Shown one piece after another: positions 1 to 8,264 of a stretch of DNA of 64,000 nucleotides (position 1 is its first letter; every line of letters starts with the position of its first letter). Position numbers and translations under genes: made by a program. Under the pieces are notes generated by a model. It was not told the DNA's origin and ran no database searches. It saw only the letters and a list, made by a program, of their open reading frames with translations. Source of the DNA: Pasteurella sp049941595 (GTDB taxonomy: Bacteria > Pseudomonadota > Gammaproteobacteria > Enterobacterales > Pasteurellaceae); NCBI GenBank assembly GCA_049941595.1, contig JBNFNA010000005.1, positions 186,001-250,000 on the forward strand, written 5' to 3'.

Positions 1-1254
1 AAATTAGGTTGGGCAGCCGGCAAAGTATTAGCAACACAAGGATCTCACACTGTTTTGATCGGTAAAGATACGCGTATTTCTGGCTATATGTTAGAGTCTG
101 CACTTGAAGCAGGTTTGGCCGCTGCAGGGCTTTCAGCAGCATTTACAGGCCCAATGCCAACCCCAGCAATCGCTTATTTAACACGTACTTTCCGTGCGGA
201 GGCCGGCGTTGTAATTTCAGCTTCACACAACCCTTATTATGACAATGGGATTAAGTTTTTCTCTGCGCAAGGCACAAAATTACCAGATGATGTGGAAGAA
301 GCGATCGAAGCGATGCTCGAGCAACCGATTGATTGTGTTGAATCAGCAGATCTTGGTCGTGCAAGCCGTATTAAAGATGCCGCAGGCCGTTATATTGAAT
401 TTTGTAAAAGCACATTCCCTGCGCATTTAAGTTTAGAAGGCTATAAGATCGTTGTTGACTGTGCAAATGGCGCAACCTACCACATCGCACCAAATGTAAT
501 GCGTGAGCTAGGTGCTGAAGTGATTGAAATTGGTACTCAACCGAACGGGATGAATATCAATGAAAAATGTGGCGCAACAGACATTAAAGCGTTACAAGAT
601 AAAGTGCTCGAAGTGAAAGCGGATGTGGGATTAGCTTACGATGGTGATGGCGACCGTATTATGATGGTGGATCACTTAGGGAACAAAGTTGACGGTGACC
701 AAATTTTATTCATTATTGCCCGTGAAGCATTACGTTCAGGCAACTTAAAAGGCGGTGTAGTAGGGACCTTAATGAGTAATATGAGTTTAGAACTTGCACT
801 TAAACAACTCGGCGTACCATTCTTACGTGCAAACGTGGGTGACCGCTATGTCCTTGAAAAAATGCAAGAAAAAGGCTGGATGTTCGGTGGCGAAAATTCA
901 GGACATATTATCATCGCAGATAAAAACACCACGGGTGATGGCATCATTGCTTCTTTAGCGGTATTAAGCGCAATGGTTCAACATCATTTATCATTAAATG
1001 AATTAGCAAGTGCGGTAAAATTATTCCCACAAGTGTTAATTAATGTACGCTTTGCGGGTGGTTCAAATCCACTTGAAACTGAAGCAGTAAAAGCAGTTGC
1101 TGCACAGGTTGAAACTCGTTTAGCAGGCAAAGGCCGCATTTTATTACGTAAATCGGGCACGGAGCCATTAATTCGTGTTATGGTCGAGTGTGAAGACGGT
1201 CAGCTAGCACAACAATGTGCAGAAGAAATTGCAGAAGCAGTAAAAGCAAACTAA
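1..1254 (+). CDS. glmM: Phosphoglucosamine mutase GlmM (5' end outside window)
   Basis: Interconverts glucosamine-6-phosphate and glucosamine-1-phosphate in the cytoplasm, on the way to UDP-GlcNAc for peptidoglycan and LPS. The frame is open from base 1 and encodes the last 417 residues; by family length about 27 N-terminal residues lie upstream. The phosphoserine loop SASHNP has its serine at residue 75 of the fragment, which corresponds to Ser102 in E. coli. The metal-binding DGDGDR and the C-terminal phosphate-binding SGTEPLIRVM motif are both present. A strong terminator follows, so glmM ends its transcription unit here. Confidence 0.97.
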   Translation, partial: KLGWAAGKVLATQGSHTVLIGKDTRISGYMLESALEAGLAAAGLSAAFTGPMPTPAIAYLTRTFRAEAGVVISASHNPYYDNGIKFFSAQGTKLPDDVEEAIEAMLEQPIDCVESADLGRASRIKDAAGRYIEFCKSTFPAHLSLEGYKIVVDCANGATYHIAPNVMRELGAEVIEIGTQPNGMNINEKCGATDIKALQDKVLEVKADVGLAYDGDGDRIMMVDHLGNKVDGDQILFIIAREALRSGNLKGGVVGTLMSNMSLELALKQLGVPFLRANVGDRYVLEKMQEKGWMFGGENSGHIIIADKNTTGDGIIASLAVLSAMVQHHLSLNELASAVKLFPQVLINVRFAGGSNPLETEAVKAVAAQVETRLAGKGRILLRKSGTEPLIRVMVECEDGQLAQQCAEEIAEAVKAN

Positions 1255-1265
1255 AACAATGCTAA

Positions 1266-1305
1266 AAATAAACTGGGTAGGCTTGCCCAGTTTATTTTTG
1301 TTTTT
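1266..1305 (+). terminator. Rho-independent terminator after glmM
   Basis: A perfect 12-bp stem (AAATAAACTGGG pairs with CCCAGTTTATTT, 1266-1277 with 1286-1297) is followed by a T-rich run just after the glmM stop codon. Confidence 0.85.
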
Positions 1306-1324
1306 ATAGGTAGGAGTCCAATTA

Positions 1325-1783
1325 ATGGATATTTTTGTAATGCGCCACGGTGAAGCCGAAATGAACGCTGGTTCAGATCAGGCTCGAAAACTGAATTTAC
1401 GAGGGTTACAGCAAGCAAACTCTCAAGGAATATGGCTAAAATCGACCGCACTTTTTGATAAGGTTTTGGTCAGCCCTTATATTCGTGCGCAAGAAACATT
1501 TAAACAAATTAACTTAATTTTTGATGATGAATTGAGTAATGCTCAAGAAACTTGGCAAGGGATTACACCTTACGGCAATGCAAACACTGTCGTGGACTAT
1601 CTTTATGTGTTGGCTGAACAAGGCGTGAAGTCTGTGCTGATTATTTCCCATCTGCCTTTAGTCGGTGAAATTGTCGGCGCATTATGTGGAAGTAATGGCG
1701 TACGTTTTTATCCTTCCACTGTTGCACACGTGGTTTGGGATAGAAAAGCTGGTCATTTGGAGCAAATTAAGTACCCTGATTAA
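1325..1783 (+). CDS. sixA: Phosphohistidine phosphatase SixA
   Basis: Histidine phosphatase (phosphoglycerate mutase-like fold) that removes phosphate from phosphohistidine proteins such as HPt domains and the nitrogen PTS protein NPr. The protein has 152 residues, close to the usual 160. The N-terminal RHG triad is at residues 7-9 with His8 the predicted phospho-acceptor; Arg54 (SPYIRAQET) and the second catalytic His109 (IISHLP) are also seen. A TAGGAG ribosome binding site precedes the ATG. It lies alone between two terminators or gaps. Confidence 0.93.
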   Translation: MDIFVMRHGEAEMNAGSDQARKLNLRGLQQANSQGIWLKSTALFDKVLVSPYIRAQETFKQINLIFDDELSNAQETWQGITPYGNANTVVDYLYVLAEQGVKSVLIISHLPLVGEIVGALCGSNGVRFYPSTVAHVVWDRKAGHLEQIKYPD

Positions 1784-2083
1784 TCAGGTGATTTTGCGAC
1801 TTTTGTTGTATTTTAGACGATAAATGGCACTTTAATATACAACTTGAAAAGTTCAAATATTTACAAATCTTCACGTAGTTAAATTGGAATTCATTTTCAT
1901 TTTATTTATAATCAATAAGTTGTATTTGCTTTACATTCATTAAATGAAATCAATAAAAATGATTTTTAGTAAAGAAATGTAAATAGTCATTTCTTTTTTG
2001 ATTGATTTAATACACACTATTGCTCAGCAAAGAGATTCTTTGTGAGTGTTATTTTATGGCCTCGTAACCATTTAGGAGAAATG
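1784..2083 (+). other. AT-rich intergenic region before the lipoprotein gene
   Basis: About 300 bases without a credible gene. A short palindrome CTGATTAATCAG lies at the sixA stop. TTTACATTC near 1930 and GAAATGTAAA near 1974 form an imperfect inverted repeat that could be an operator. The promoter of the downstream lipoprotein gene must lie here, but I could not choose one -10/-35 pair with confidence. Confidence 0.4.
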
Positions 2084-2803
2084 ATGAAAAAATCAGTATT
2101 AGCAGCATTAGTATTAGGTGCAAGTTTAACAATGACTGGCTGTTTCGATAAAGATAGCAAAGCTGGTCAAGAAGTTGAAAAAGCAAAAGCGAGTGTTGTA
2201 GAAGCTAAAGATGCGGTAAGCAATGCAGCTTCAGAGGTAAAAAATGCAGCAGCTGAAACTGCAAAAGAAGTAAAAGAATCTGTAAAACAAACTGTTGCAG
2301 AAGCAAAAGAAGTGGTTGCAACTAAAGTTGAAGAAACAAAAGTAGCAGCGGCAGAAGCAAAAGAAACTGTTGCAGCAAAAGTTGAAGAAGTGAAAGCAGC
2401 CGCAACAGAAGCAAAAAATGCAACTGTTGAAAAAGCAGCTGAAGTAAAAGAAGTAGCGGCAGCTAAATTAGATGAAGCAAAAGCAGCAGCAACTGAAGCG
2501 AAAGAAGCAGTATCTGATAAGGCGGCTGAAATGAAAAAAGCAGCAGAAGACAAAGTAGAAGCAGCGAAAGATGCAGCAGCAGATAAAACTGCAGAAGCAA
2601 AAGTAGCAGCTGAAGCGAAAGTTGAAGAAGCGAAAGCAGCGGCAGCAGATACTAAACAAGCAGCAGCTGAGAAAGTTGAAGAAGTGAAAAAAGCGGTTGA
2701 TGAAAAAGTAACAGAAGCGAAAGCCGCTGTAACTGAAGCAAAAGAAGCTGTTGCAACAAAAGCTGAAGAAGTTAAAGCTGTGGTTCAACCAAAATCAGAA
2801 TAA
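2084..2803 (+). CDS. Ala/Lys/Glu-repeat lipoprotein, function unknown
   Basis: I do not recognise a named family. Starting at the second of two tandem ATGs (spaced 5 nt from AGGAG), the product has 239 residues. A signal peptide ends in the lipobox MTGC, so it should be a lipid-anchored envelope protein. Nearly all the rest is a degenerate repeat rich in Ala, Lys, Glu and Val (units like VEEAKAAATEAKEAV, KVEEVKAA), with no proline until the C-terminus. This predicts one very long amphipathic helix or coiled coil of the LEA/apolipoprotein type. A possible role is spanning the periplasm or binding membrane or peptidoglycan, but that is inference. The low-complexity DNA also creates long antisense frames, which are artefacts. 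Confidence 0.85.
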   Translation: MKKSVLAALVLGASLTMTGCFDKDSKAGQEVEKAKASVVEAKDAVSNAASEVKNAAAETAKEVKESVKQTVAEAKEVVATKVEETKVAAAEAKETVAAKVEEVKAAATEAKNATVEKAAEVKEVAAAKLDEAKAAATEAKEAVSDKAAEMKKAAEDKVEAAKDAAADKTAEAKVAAEAKVEEAKAAAADTKQAAAEKVEEVKKAVDEKVTEAKAAVTEAKEAVATKAEEVKAVVQPKSE

Positions 2804-2817
2804 TTTCTGGGTTCTAT

Positions 2818-2849
2818 AAAATAGAGGGTATTTACCCTCTATTTTTTTA
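2818..2849. terminator. Bidirectional terminator between lipoprotein gene and minC
   Basis: The stem AAAATAGAGGGTA with TACCCTCTATTTT is flanked by A and T runs and lies between two convergent genes, so it can serve both. Confidence 0.8.
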
Positions 2850-2884
2850 TCTGTTAAATTGCCAATGCTTTTTTATTCAAGGTA

Positions 2885-3547
2885 TTAGAACTTGGAAAAT
2901 GCGAGTTTTTCTTTTTCTGCAAAAATTCTGACCGCACTTTGGCGATATTCAGTTGGGATCTTTTCTTTATAAATAAAACGGCTATTGACTGAGATGAATT
3001 CAGCATCCAAATATTGAGTATAAATGGAGCCAGAACTTGAATTAACCCCAGCCATTGCTCTGCCTAGCAACTTTCCATAGATATGAACATTGCCATCGGC
3101 TGCAACTTCCGCACCTTCTTCAACATTACCGTGAATGATTAAATCGCTGTTTTTGGCATAAATCACTTGGCTCGCGCTCACGCTTTGCTCAATGATTTTT
3201 GCAGGCAAATGTCGTGGTTGTGGCAAGATATCTAAGACTTCACCGCTTTTCCCTAATAATGGCAGATTGGCGGTTAAAATAAGCTCTTTTTGTAAGTCGT
3301 GTTGCCAATCAGACACGCCAATAATTTGAATTCGATATTCTGCAAATAATGCCTTAAGTGCAATTAAGTCGATTTTTTCAAGGCTTGGTGTAAATTTTAG
3401 AATGACGGCGATATTGTCAAAAAATGACGGGGAATTTTGGATTTTTCTATTTAGATTACGTTTAATGACCGTAAGGCTCGTGCTGTTTAAAGTGATGAAA
3501 ACTGACGAAAATTGTCCAGTATGAAATTCCACGATATCCTGTGCCAT
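2885..3547 (-). CDS. minC: Septum site-determining protein MinC (orphan)
   Basis: In other bacteria MinC inhibits FtsZ polymerisation and is brought to the membrane by MinD. This 220-residue protein has the N-terminal FtsZ-inhibiting domain and the C-terminal beta-helix domain (DLIIHGNVEEGAEVAADGNVHIYG, shown here only in part: DGNVHIYGKLLGRAMAG). I start at the ATG at 3547, which has GGATGG upstream, rather than an in-frame TTG four codons earlier. ycgL is divergent upstream, as in E. coli, but minD and minE are not downstream: the gene meets a terminator. The E. coli RSGQ motif, implicated in MinD binding, reads SASQ here (residues 124-127). Confidence 0.88.
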   Translation of the reverse strand: MAQDIVEFHTGQFSSVFITLNSTSLTVIKRNLNRKIQNSPSFFDNIAVILKFTPSLEKIDLIALKALFAEYRIQIIGVSDWQHDLQKELILTANLPLLGKSGEVLDILPQPRHLPAKIIEQSVSASQVIYAKNSDLIIHGNVEEGAEVAADGNVHIYGKLLGRAMAGVNSSSGSIYTQYLDAEFISVNSRFIYKEKIPTEYRQSAVRIFAEKEKLAFSKF

Positions 3548-3636
3548 AATGCCATCCAAATAATAAAATTGACTGTTTTAATCATAAAGAATTGTGCTAG
3601 GATCGGCAAATCTTTTTTGATGTAGGAATATAAGTA

Positions 3637-3888
3637 ATGCTGTGTGCAATTTATAAAAGTAAGCGAAAAATTGGAACCTATTTATATGTGGCAAAGCGAG
3701 ATCAATTTGATCAAATCCCTGATGTGTTAAGAGAGGCGTTTGGCACGCCAATTTTCGTGATGATGTTTAATTTAAATGGTGAAAAACCGTTAGTTAATGC
3801 AGATAAAAACGAGGTTTTAAAACAAATTCAAGAGACAGGTTTCTATCTGCAAATGCCAAAAGAGGATGATTGGTTATTTAAGATTTAG
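3637..3888 (+). CDS. ycgL: YcgL domain protein
   Basis: Small 83-residue protein of the YcgL family, common in gammaproteobacteria and of poorly defined role. The start MLCAIYKSKRK and the C-terminal LQMPKEDDWLFKI are typical. TAGGA lies about 10 nt before the ATG. It is divergent from minC, the usual neighbour. Its last 11 bases overlap the 3' end of the convergent endonuclease V-like gene. Confidence 0.9.
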   Translation: MLCAIYKSKRKIGTYLYVAKRDQFDQIPDVLREAFGTPIFVMMFNLNGEKPLVNADKNEVLKQIQETGFYLQMPKEDDWLFKI

Positions 3889-4261
3889 CTTGAGTAAAGC
3901 GAGGTTTAGCAGGCATTCGTTCCTCAATTCTTGCTTTATTTGCATCTAACGCATTTTTAGTTGGCGTGTAATCAAGCCATAGTGTGGGATCTTCAGGTAA
4001 GTCTGTTGGCCAGATATATTTTACGTTGAACCCTCTGGCGATACATTCCTGATGTAATAAATCATAGCGTTGTTTTAAAAACGCTAGCTTATTGAAAAAG
4101 AAACGCACGTGGCCAGTGCCTAATTTATAGTCATCAGGTTGTCCTACTAAGTTAAATTTCCCTTTAGCAACCGCATTAGGAATTCGAGTGAGTTCTCGAT
4201 GTTCGGCAAGCAAATGCTGATCGCAGAGCTCGTTCACGGGGATAAGATTAATTCTAGTCAT
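3878..4261 (-). CDS. denV: Pyrimidine dimer DNA glycosylase (T4 endonuclease V family)
   Basis: Predicted to cut the glycosidic bond at UV-induced cyclobutane pyrimidine dimers and then nick the abasic site. The 127-residue protein matches phage T4 DenV over its length. It has the N-terminal MTRINL, where Thr2 becomes the catalytic alpha-amino nucleophile after Met removal, then DQHLLAEHREL with the catalytic Glu23, and later the GTGHVRFFFNKLAFL region. This is a phage-type repair gene found sporadically in bacteria. No clear Shine-Dalgarno precedes the ATG, and its 3' end overlaps ycgL by 11 bp. Confidence 0.92.
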   Translation of the reverse strand: MTRINLIPVNELCDQHLLAEHRELTRIPNAVAKGKFNLVGQPDDYKLGTGHVRFFFNKLAFLKQRYDLLHQECIARGFNVKYIWPTDLPEDPTLWLDYTPTKNALDANKARIEERMPAKPRFTQAKS

Positions 4262-4270
4262 ATATGGATA

Positions 4271-4305
4271 AAAAATGGTGTGTCAAATTGGACACATCAT
4301 TTTTG
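4271..4305 (-). terminator. Terminator of the Ftr1/P19 iron operon
   Basis: On the minus strand, ATGATGTGTC and GACACACCAT (one G-T wobble) form a 10-bp stem followed by a T run, directly after the cytochrome stop codon. Confidence 0.75.
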
Positions 4306-4614
4306 TTATTTGAGGGTTTGAATGAAGTCTGCAATGGCTTGCATATCTTCAGGTGATAAACGTGATTTTGCGGCATTACCAGCACCAACGATTTGACCTT
4401 CTTTACGCGCTTTAAGTGAATTCACGATTTCACTTGCAGGTAATTGATTTAAGATCTTCGATTGGTTAAGTGCTGATTTTTCAGCATTATTGCCGTGACA
4501 GAAGGCACAAGATTGTTTAAACAATTTTTGTCCGTGTTCAACACTTGCTTGTACAGCGCCTGCCGATAGCATAAATACTGTTGTTAAGAGTAGGGTAGAG
4601 TAAGTTTTTTTCAT
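4306..4614 (-). CDS. Periplasmic c-type cytochrome of the iron uptake operon
   Basis: A 102-residue protein with a Sec signal peptide (residues 1-23, ending VQA) and one covalent heme site CAFCH at residues 36-40. A Met near the C-terminus (SPEDMQAIADF) could be the second axial ligand. It is a small class I cytochrome c of the single-domain CytC553/C555 type. It is last in the eight-gene operon; its ATG overlaps the stop codon of the preceding thioredoxin gene (TAATG). In that setting it probably carries electrons for redox handling of iron or of the thiol protein, but its partner is not known. Confidence 0.85.
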   Translation of the reverse strand: MKKTYSTLLLTTVFMLSAGAVQASVEHGQKLFKQSCAFCHGNNAEKSALNQSKILNQLPASEIVNSLKARKEGQIVGAGNAAKSRLSPEDMQAIADFIQTLK

Positions 4615-5129
4615 TATTGACCTTTAATTTGTCCTTGAAAAAGTAAGTGTAAAAAATCATCAGGGATTAAACTTTCGAATTTATAAAGGATTTTCCCTTC
4701 GGGGTCAATAACGAAAGAGGAGGGGGTGCCAATCAATTTATAACGTTCAGCGGTAATTTTAAGTTGATCTTTGACGATAGGCAGAGTGATTTCTCTTTTA
4801 TTTACAACATCTTGCGTTTTTGCTTGTTCGCCATCAATATTGATTGCAATGATATGTAAATTATGCGTTGGATATTGTTTCATTAGCTGCTCAAACTGTT
4901 TAAGTTCCGCAATACACATACCGCAAGTTTCTGACCAAAAATTGAGGATCGTGGTTTTTCCTTTGTATTGTGCCAGACTGACCGTATTTCCTTGTAAATC
5001 GAAAGCGGCGATTTCAGGCGCAGGCTGACCGATTTCTGCACTTTCATCTTTACACGAAATTAATGAAAAACTGACCGCACTTAGCAAGCAAAAATGTAAA
5101 AGTACGGTCAAAAATGATTTAATTTTCAT
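4614..5129 (-). CDS. TlpA/ResA-like thioredoxin lipoprotein
   Basis: A 171-residue membrane-anchored thiol-disulfide protein of the AhpC/TSA-Redoxin (TlpA-like) family. The signal sequence ends in lipobox LISC with Cys26. The thioredoxin domain carries the active pair CGMC at 69-72 and the cis-proline region GTPSSFVIDPEG. It is translationally coupled: it overlaps the upstream ATPase gene by 11 bp and the downstream cytochrome by 1 bp. Homologous Campylobacter and E. coli P19/FetMP clusters also end in thioredoxin-like genes. An uptake signal (AAGTGCGGT) lies within the signal-peptide codons. Confidence 0.88.
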   Translation of the reverse strand: MKIKSFLTVLLHFCLLSAVSFSLISCKDESAEIGQPAPEIAAFDLQGNTVSLAQYKGKTTILNFWSETCGMCIAELKQFEQLMKQYPTHNLHIIAINIDGEQAKTQDVVNKREITLPIVKDQLKITAERYKLIGTPSSFVIDPEGKILYKFESLIPDDFLHLLFQGQIKGQ

Positions 5130-5790
5130 TGGTCTGTTCTCGCAAGAATTTCCCGTGTTGTAAGAAAATAATGCGGTTGGCTAATTTTCCTAAATCCGGG
5201 TTGTGTGTCACCATCACTACCGTTCTGCCTTGTTGGTTAAGGGAAATGAGCAGATCGAGAACCAGTTGTTCATTTTTTTCATCAAGATTGCCCGTTGGTT
5301 CATCAGCAAAAATAACGGGAGGCTGATTGACCAATGCACGTGCAATGCAAACACGTTGTTGCTCACCGCCAGATAATTGGCTAGGGCGATGATCGAAACG
5401 ATGTGCTAATCCCACTTGGCTTAATACCGCTTTAGCGGCTTCTTCATCTACAACGCTATGATAATGTTGTGCAAGCATCACGTTCTCCAGAGCCGTGAGA
5501 TAGGGAATTAAATGAAATTGTTGGAAAACCAAGCCGATCTTTTCTGCTCGAAAGCGTTGGCGGCCTATTTCATCAAGTTGTGCGGCATCAACGCCATCTA
5601 AAATCACTTTTCCTTCTGTTGCGGTATCTAATCCAGTCAGGATATTCATTAAGGTCGTTTTTCCTGAGCCTGAAGCCCCCATTATTGCTACAAACTCCCG
5701 CTCTTTAATATGAATATTAATGTCCTCAAGTGCGGTTATTTGTCCGAATCTTTTATAAAGGTGTTGGGTTTCAATCACATTTTTTGACAT
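5119..5790 (-). CDS. ABC transporter ATP-binding protein (LolD/MacB-like)
   Basis: A 223-residue ATPase of the MacB/LolD type, which works with FtsX-fold permeases, here the two encoded just upstream. It has Walker A GASGSGKT at residues 38-45, the signature LSGGEQQR near residue 140, Walker B VIFADEP, and the H-loop VTHNP. It occupies the FetD/Cj1663 position of the Ftr1-P19 iron clusters. The substrate is not known; the complex may couple ATP hydrolysis to periplasmic events rather than to translocation. Confidence 0.92.
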   Translation of the reverse strand: MSKNVIETQHLYKRFGQITALEDINIHIKEREFVAIMGASGSGKTTLMNILTGLDTATEGKVILDGVDAAQLDEIGRQRFRAEKIGLVFQQFHLIPYLTALENVMLAQHYHSVVDEEAAKAVLSQVGLAHRFDHRPSQLSGGEQQRVCIARALVNQPPVIFADEPTGNLDEKNEQLVLDLLISLNQQGRTVVMVTHNPDLGKLANRIIFLQHGKFLREQTNEN

Positions 5791-5812
5791 AGTTTTTCCT
5801 TTTTCGATTTCC

Positions 5813-6952
5813 CTATTCGCCTTTCAATACGTTGGCGGTTTGAATATTTAACGCACGACGAGTAGGGACAATAACAGCGATAAATGCCACTAATAATGAA
5901 AGTATTATCGTGATTGGCAATACGGGGAGTCGCATATCGATGCTGGCTTTAAACACAGTTAGACCGAGTAATTGGGCTAAAATATAACCGAGAATTAAGC
6001 CCACTAAAATGGCGCAAAGGGCGATCATTAAGATTTCAGTAGCAATTTGCAAAATGATATCTGTACGTTTAGCGCCTAAGGCTTTTTGTAAGGCAAATTC
6101 TTTTGCACGTTCGCCCACGATAGCAATTAAAGTGGTGTTCACACAAAGGGTTGCAAGTACCAGAATGACGGCAGAAATCAGCCCCATTAATCCTTTGATC
6201 TTATCGAGGATTTGCCCTTCAGAGGCAGACACTTTACGGATTGGGCGGATTTCGAGTTCTGGATATTGTTTTTCTAACTGGGCAGCAAAAGCATCTACTT
6301 GCCCTTGGTCGTTTTTTACGTTCATCAAGGCGTTTGTTGCTTGCCCTGTTTTATCGAGCCAAGACTGCGCAAACTCTAAACTGACAATTAACATATTATC
6401 GGTAGCATCGCCTGATTCAATGATCGCCTTAATATTAAAACTGTGTTTTTCGTTATTATCCTTGGTTAACGTTAATTTATCGCCAATTTTTAAATTTAAG
6501 CGTTCGGCTAAGGTTTTGCCAATCATTGCATTGCGATCATCAAAATTCACACCAATTGCTGAGCCTGTAATCTGCCAGTAAGGTGATAAAGTTCGCATAT
6601 CTTCAAACCAAACACCCATAATTACGATTTTTTCTAACTCACTGCGAGTGACACCATATAAATAAGGGCTTGCCGCGCTGATTAAGCCGTTGGGCGCTTG
6701 TTGGATGATTTGTTGTAATTGCTGTTCTTGAACTAAACCACTGGAATTTGAACCGATGTAGAAGTTTGCACCAAAAGTGCGTAGTTCTTGGCTCATTTTG
6801 GTGTTGATATCAAAATACACCGCAGCCATTGCCGTCACGATACTTGCCCCAACAGTTAGGGCGGCAAAAATAATAAATACTCGTTGTAGACGTAAGCGAA
6901 GGGCTTGGAAAATCAAGCGCCAAAACATACTGGATTTTTGATTAACGCCCAT
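5813..6952 (-). CDS. FtsX-family ABC permease (second)
   Basis: A 379-residue permease with the MacB-type layout: one N-terminal membrane helix (about 20-45), a large periplasmic MacB_PCD domain, then three C-terminal helices forming the FtsX domain (LQKALGAKRTDI motif). I start at the ATG at 6952, preceded by GGAGG six bases upstream; it overlaps the upstream permease stop by 11 bp, which suggests coupled translation. A longer frame would overlap by 68 bp and add residues that do not look like the family. It probably pairs with the 6942-8261 permease and the adjacent ATPase. Confidence 0.88.
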   Translation of the reverse strand: MGVNQKSSMFWRLIFQALRLRLQRVFIIFAALTVGASIVTAMAAVYFDINTKMSQELRTFGANFYIGSNSSGLVQEQQLQQIIQQAPNGLISAASPYLYGVTRSELEKIVIMGVWFEDMRTLSPYWQITGSAIGVNFDDRNAMIGKTLAERLNLKIGDKLTLTKDNNEKHSFNIKAIIESGDATDNMLIVSLEFAQSWLDKTGQATNALMNVKNDQGQVDAFAAQLEKQYPELEIRPIRKVSASEGQILDKIKGLMGLISAVILVLATLCVNTTLIAIVGERAKEFALQKALGAKRTDIILQIATEILMIALCAILVGLILGYILAQLLGLTVFKASIDMRLPVLPITIILSLLVAFIAVIVPTRRALNIQTANVLKGE

Positions 6953-8261
6953 ATAACACCTCCACTGGATACAAACGGGCAATGCGATGGGTAGGGAACC
7001 AAGTACCAATCAGTGCAATTAAAACGGATAAAACCAAAACACAAGGTATCACGATCCAAGCAAAATCAAGTGGCGTACCGAATAAGGCAGTGCCAATAAA
7101 GCGAGCTAACCCCCAACCAGCAACACAACCGAGTAAACCACCGAATAATGCACTAATAATGGCTTCGCAATAGAATAATAGGACAATTTGCCATTGGTAA
7201 GCGCCGAGGGATTTCATTAAGCCAATTTCTTTGCTACGTTCGATAATGGTGGTGCTCATTAATGAGGCAATCCCCATTGCAGCGGCAATTAATGCTGCCA
7301 CGGTTACAACAGCAAGTAATAATTGAATTTTTTCGATCACTACACCTTCAGAGGCTGCAACTTGCCAAATTGGACGTACCACCGCACCAGAAATTGCTTC
7401 TTCTAATTGGTGAGAAATAGAAGACACATAAGCTGTGCAATACCAACGGTCATATTCTTCCGCATTTAACCCATCGACATTTACACGAGCTTTGCGTGAA
7501 AGTGCATTTTCAGGCACAGTTAAGGCAGACACTTTAATGGCTTGCACTTTACCTTGTAAATTGAGTAATTTTTGCACCGCACTTAAGGGCATCACAAGTT
7601 GTTGTTCTTCGCTACCGCCCGTGGCAAGTTGTCCTTTAATTTCAACCTCAAGTTGATGTGTAAATAACCCTTCTTTGTAATGGAGTTGAACACGATCGCC
7701 AATTTTCCAATGGGTATTTTTAGCTAATTGTTCACCGATTAATGCAGGAATGACATTGCTAAATTGACCACTAAGATCATCTACCCATTCGCCTTGTACT
7801 TTCCAATAAGGGCTAATGATTTTTTGCCCTGTGTGGTAAGTGTCTTCATCAGGAATTGCAATTTGGTGATCAAAGAAAGTCCCTAAAATTTGAATATTTC
7901 TGACCGCACTTTCGCCTTGTTTCTGCCCTTGTACATCAGCACTTAATAATGGGGCAAAGCCGACGATATTGTTACGCCAGAAAATATCTTTGACATTAGG
8001 GAGTTCTTTTTCGTCCAGAAAGTCTTGTGAAGCTAAGGCACTGGCTCCATTAACATCAGCGGGTAAAATTGCACTACTTGCCGGCTCAACTAAAATATTG
8101 GCACCATAGGATTTCAATTCACGCGCCATTTTGTCACCAATATCAATGGACACCGCAAGCAACGCAGACACTAAACCTGCTGCGAGAAAAATGGTAATAA
8201 TCGCAAGAAATTTACGTTTTAAACCAAATCGCCAAGATTGAAATAACATTCGCAATAGCAT
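6942..8261 (-). CDS. FtsX-family ABC permease (first)
   Basis: A 439-residue paralogue of the next gene with the same plan: an N-terminal helix, a periplasmic MacB_PCD domain, and three C-terminal helices with the FtsX motif IGLMKSLGAYQW. The two permeases would form a heterodimer driven by the downstream ATPase, as inferred for Campylobacter Cj1661-Cj1663. An uptake signal (reverse) lies inside the gene near 7905 and another near 7575. It begins 3 bp after the DUF2318 gene ends. Confidence 0.9.
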   Translation of the reverse strand: MLLRMLFQSWRFGLKRKFLAIITIFLAAGLVSALLAVSIDIGDKMARELKSYGANILVEPASSAILPADVNGASALASQDFLDEKELPNVKDIFWRNNIVGFAPLLSADVQGQKQGESAVRNIQILGTFFDHQIAIPDEDTYHTGQKIISPYWKVQGEWVDDLSGQFSNVIPALIGEQLAKNTHWKIGDRVQLHYKEGLFTHQLEVEIKGQLATGGSEEQQLVMPLSAVQKLLNLQGKVQAIKVSALTVPENALSRKARVNVDGLNAEEYDRWYCTAYVSSISHQLEEAISGAVVRPIWQVAASEGVVIEKIQLLLAVVTVAALIAAAMGIASLMSTTIIERSKEIGLMKSLGAYQWQIVLLFYCEAIISALFGGLLGCVAGWGLARFIGTALFGTPLDFAWIVIPCVLVLSVLIALIGTWFPTHRIARLYPVEVLYGR

Positions 8262-8264
8262 TTT

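Noticed and set aside
2167..2788. Two long minus-strand open frames (Ser/Ala/Phe-rich) opposite the repeat lipoprotein gene
   Set aside because: They are complements of the Ala/Lys/Glu codon repeats, have no ribosome binding sites and overlap each other; the plus-strand lipoprotein explains the region.
3548..3559. TTG start for minC
   Set aside because: The ATG at 3547 has GGATGG at a suitable distance and fits the family N-terminus better.
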